A stretch of 8,171 bases of DNA, taken from CALKKN01 sp050118555 (lineage in GTDB: Bacteria > Pseudomonadota > Gammaproteobacteria > Xanthomonadales > SZUA-36). Location: positions 1 through 8,171 of the forward strand of contig JASFKQ010000174.1 in NCBI GenBank assembly GCA_050118555.1, in the 5' to 3' direction. Position 1 is the stretch's first letter, and each line of letters opens with the position of its first letter. The notes beneath the pieces are model-generated. The model was not told the DNA's origin, did no database searches, and saw nothing but the letters and a program-made list of their open reading frames with translations. Below are positions 5,897-8,171 of the stretch, in pieces. Position numbers and translations under genes: made by a program.

Positions 5897-6364
5897 ATGA
5901 GTGAAATGAATGTCAAGGTGTACGTGGGGAAGGGCTCGTTCATCAACGACGAATGGCAAAAGCCCGACGATAACCACGACTGGCAGCAGGCCAGGGAATT
6001 CAACCCGGCGACGAACCAGTGGGATACGCCGAGTGTCTGGGGCTACTACTACAAGGGCATGAACAAGCCGAATCCCGACGGTGAAAACGGCAACATCAGC
6101 ATTCCCAAGGGCAGGGCATGGAACTGGAAAGTCTCCGGGCAGAACGGGGTTCGGGTTCGCAACCTGGTGGTCGCGGACGAGGCCTCGACCAACCACTACA
6201 CCATCGTGGCGCCGACCAACAGCTGGGAAATCCGGGAAGCCCTGCATCCCGCAGACCAGGACGAATTCTGGGTTTACGCGCAGGCCGACCCCACCAAATC
6301 GGAATCCCTGAATGCACCGATTATCCAGTGCGACCCGATTATCCGCAACCAGGAAGACAACTAG
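5897..6364 (+). CDS. Orphan small protein, Trp/Asn-rich, probable beta-sandwich
   Basis: I do not recognise this gene with confidence. The predicted 155-residue soluble protein has no signal peptide and no membrane segment. It is unusually rich in tryptophan (8: positions 20, 29, 42, 48, 75, 77, 110, 125) and asparagine, with one cysteine (145). Alternating patterns such as NVKVYVGKG (5-13), WGYYYKG (48-54), NISIPKGRAWNWKVSG (66-81), EFWVYAQAD (123-131) and the ending CDPIIRN (145-151) suggest beta-strands. The strand-then-IxW centre, the FW near the end and the closing DPxI motif faintly recall AidA/PixA-type inclusion-body proteins or the small DP-EP family; this is only a resemblance from memory. 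It starts with a good ribosome binding site, and its stop lies 4 bp from that of the TIR-TPR gene on the other strand. A function tied to that gene is possible but unproven. Confidence 0.8.
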   Translation: MSEMNVKVYVGKGSFINDEWQKPDDNHDWQQAREFNPATNQWDTPSVWGYYYKGMNKPNPDGENGNISIPKGRAWNWKVSGQNGVRVRNLVVADEASTNHYTIVAPTNSWEIREALHPADQDEFWVYAQADPTKSESLNAPIIQCDPIIRNQEDN

Positions 6365-6368
6365 GACG

Positions 6369-8171
6369 CTAGCCGGGTGAGTCCGGCCAAGGCCACAATG
6401 GTACATAGCGATGCGCCGACAGCGCGTCGGTCACCGCCCTGGCCTGGTCTTCTCGGCCCGTGAGGTACAGAACCCGGGCCCAGGGGTCCAGCAGACGCGG
6501 CGACGACGAAACCGCAACCCGATCCTCGAGAAGCGTTTCGGCCTGCCGCCATTCGGCCCGGGCTCCCTCCGGGTCGCCGGACGCCACGGCAATTTCGCCG
6601 CGCAAGACGCGGAGCTGGGCCACCAGGGCCAGCCGCGTATCGTTCATGCGGTCAGCTTGCAGAATTGCCTCCATGTTGCCCAGGGCCTGGTCTGAAAAGC
6701 CCGTGGCCCCGGGTAAGTTCCCCTTCACGCGCTCGTGGCGGGCGGCCAGGTACTGGGCGCTGGCGAGGTTGAAGCGCGTATTGAAGTCGGCCGACGTGTC
6801 CTGTCCCGGCTGCTGCAGGTTGGTTATGGCTTCGTCCACGAGGTTTCGGGCCTCGCCCCACCGGCGTTCGGCTGCCAGGCAGTTGGCCTTGGTCAGCCGG
6901 GGAACCGCGCTCGAATAGCGATACTTCGAATTGCTCTGGTCGAGACGCACCAGTTCGTCGAACAGTTCAATGGCGCGGCCCGCCTCCCGAACGGCGCCTT
7001 CCAGGTTGCCCATGTCGGACGCAACGGAAGCGAGCCGCTGCAGGGCGAAGGCGAGGTCGAACTGGACCAGGGCATTCGACCGGTTCTCCTCCCACACCGA
7101 ATCGAGCTGATCGGCGCTGCGCTGGTAGGCCGCCAGCGCCGCCGCCAGGTTGCCGCCGTCCAGCGCCAGTTTGCCCAGCCAGGAAACGGCATCGGCGATG
7201 TCGCGGTGCAGCGAAACGCTGTCCTCGCGGCGCTGCAATTCCTCCAGCGTGTGGATCATGTAAGTGAAGCCATCGCGCGCGGCATCGCGGTCGCCCCGGG
7301 TTTCAGCCAGTACCGCCAGGTTGTGATGCGCCGACGCCACTTCCCGAAGCCAGTCGTCCCGGTCCGGATCGAGGCGCACCAGGCCTTCGGCGCTCTGCAG
7401 ATAGCGCTTCAGCCAGAGTTCTGCATCGTCGAGGGAGCCGCTGCGCCAGTGTACGTAGCCGATCCAGAATTCGGCCTGGCTGCGGTTGAACAACCGCTCA
7501 CCGTCCGCCGGCTGCTTCGACAGCAGCGTGTCACTCCTGCGGTACGCTTTCGTGAACGCGTCCAGCGCGTTCGGGTAATCGTCCTGCTCCAGGCTGATCT
7601 CGCCGAGCTGTGTCATGACCTGGGCCTGGCTCAGGAGTTCCTCGTCGCTCAGGTCGGTGACGTCGACGGCGTCGAAGTAGGCTTGGGCCTGCTCCCCGAC
7701 GCCCTTGAGCAGATCCAGCCGCCCGATGGGGGTCAGGGAATCGCGCAGGTCACCCACCATGAATTGCAGCAGGCGCTCCGCCTGGAGCCTGCGTTGCTCC
7801 GCTTCCTTGCGCGCGATCATGGCGTTCGCCGCAAGAAGAATCGTGACCGCCGCGATCAATATTGCACCGGCAGCGACCCAGGTGGCCCGGCGCTGCCGGC
7901 GCTGACTCTCCCGCTGGCGCAGGTCGTCGAGCCCGACGCCAAGCATGCCGGCGAGTATTTTCAGCCTGGCGAGTGATTTGCCGTCACCGGATTTCCGTGC
8001 GTCCGCCGCGATGGGCTCGGCCCCACCCGGCAGCGCGCGGCCCTGGCTGTCGTAACGCGCCCGGATGGCCGGGGGAAAGCAGTCGGTATCGGTGCCGGCG
8101 GCAGCCGGATCGCCATCGACGATCAAACAGAAAATGCGATCCGAGCGCCCCAGTTTCTTGAACGCCAGAAT
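6369..8171 (-). CDS. TIR domain-TM-TPR protein, C-terminal 600 residues
   Basis: The frame is open to the right edge, so the N-terminus is missing; a TTG at 8126 is not a likely start. Visible residues 1-85 (FKKLGRSDRIFC..IVDGDP..., ECFPPA-like CFPPAIR, EPIAADAR, GDGK, KILAGMLGVGLDDLRQRE) match the tail and linker of bacterial TIR proteins that carry repeats behind the TIR domain. An arginine-rich stop (90-95) precedes one transmembrane helix (about 96-118), then a helix ending in LQFMVGDLRDS and IGRLDLLKGVG (134-159), a signature of proteobacterial TIR-, kinase- and cyclase-TPR proteins. From about 180 to 580 come repeated helical hairpins of TPR type (for example LGEISLEQDDYPNALDAF). TIR domains cleave NAD+ or make signalling nucleotides and often serve in phage defence; the catalytic Glu is outside the window. 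By orientation the repeats would lie across the membrane from the TIR domain, as a sensor. The TIR assignment rests on the linker, so it is probable rather than shown. Confidence 0.8.
   Translation of the reverse strand: MLAFKKLGRSDRIFCLIVDGDPAAAGTDTDCFPPAIRARYDSQGRALPGGAEPIAADARKSGDGKSLARLKILAGMLGVGLDDLRQRESQRRQRRATWVAAGAILIAAVTILLAANAMIARKEAEQRRLQAERLLQFMVGDLRDSLTPIGRLDLLKGVGEQAQAYFDAVDVTDLSDEELLSQAQVMTQLGEISLEQDDYPNALDAFTKAYRRSDTLLSKQPADGERLFNRSQAEFWIGYVHWRSGSLDDAELWLKRYLQSAEGLVRLDPDRDDWLREVASAHHNLAVLAETRGDRDAARDGFTYMIHTLEELQRREDSVSLHRDIADAVSWLGKLALDGGNLAAALAAYQRSADQLDSVWEENRSNALVQFDLAFALQRLASVASDMGNLEGAVREAGRAIELFDELVRLDQSNSKYRYSSAVPRLTKANCLAAERRWGEARNLVDEAITNLQQPGQDTSADFNTRFNLASAQYLAARHERVKGNLPGATGFSDQALGNMEAILQADRMNDTRLALVAQLRVLRGEIAVASGDPEGARAEWRQAETLLEDRVAVSSSPRLLDPWARVLYLTGREDQARAVTDALSAHRYVPLWPWPDSPG

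Noticed and set aside
5849..6406. A 185-codon open frame on the - strand
   Set aside because: It is antisense to the orphan gene, which has the better ribosome binding site, and overlaps the end of the TIR-TPR gene.
6735..7976. A 413-codon open frame on the + strand
   Set aside because: It lies entirely antisense to the TIR-TPR gene, whose product has recognisable motifs; long antisense frames are common in GC-rich DNA and this one shows no family features.

Overview
The window reads as chromosomal DNA of a GC-rich gammaproteobacterium. The evidence is indirect: a TonB2-type transducer of the kind found in marine gammaproteobacteria, a YbjQ-family protein, a short ECF sigma/anti-sigma pair, and a TIR-TPR receptor-like protein of a style common in Chromatiales, Wenzhouxiangella and Lysobacter relatives. 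The genus cannot be fixed from sequence alone. No tRNA, rRNA, CRISPR array or intact insertion sequence was seen.

Layout from left to right. (1) 2-601 (+) is the C-terminal half of a DUF819-type membrane protein. (2) 677-1945 (-) is a tightly overlapping three-gene operon: ECF sigma factor, zinc-finger membrane anti-sigma factor, then a YbjQ/UPF0145 protein. A possible autoregulatory ECF promoter lies directly on the sigma start. (3) 1946-2338 is non-coding and ends in a probable terminator for the next gene. (4) 2339-3208 (-) is a beta-keto acid cleavage enzyme (BKACE, DUF849) standing alone. (5) 3209-3540 is non-coding, followed by a 12-bp perfect hairpin terminator. (6) 3599-4267 (-) is a TonB2-like energy transducer with an excellent ribosome binding site but no exbB/exbD beside it. 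(7) 4268-4526 is non-coding and carries a short tandem repeat. (8) 4527-5528 (-) is an NAD(P)-dependent extended SDR/epimerase. (9) 5529-5896 is non-coding. (10) 5897-6364 (+) is a 155-residue protein I cannot assign. It converges, with only 4 bp between stop codons, on (11) 6369-8171 (-), the C-terminal 600 residues of a probable TIR domain protein with one transmembrane helix and a long TPR-like array.

The genes form one clear functional unit, the sigma/anti-sigma/YbjQ operon. The metabolic genes (BKACE, SDR) and the TonB gene look like independent transcription units. The part most likely to hold new biology is the right end: a membrane-anchored TIR-TPR protein, whose TIR domain lies mostly outside the window, packed tail-to-tail against a small, Trp/Asn-rich, beta-type orphan protein. 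Whether these two work together is a hypothesis only.
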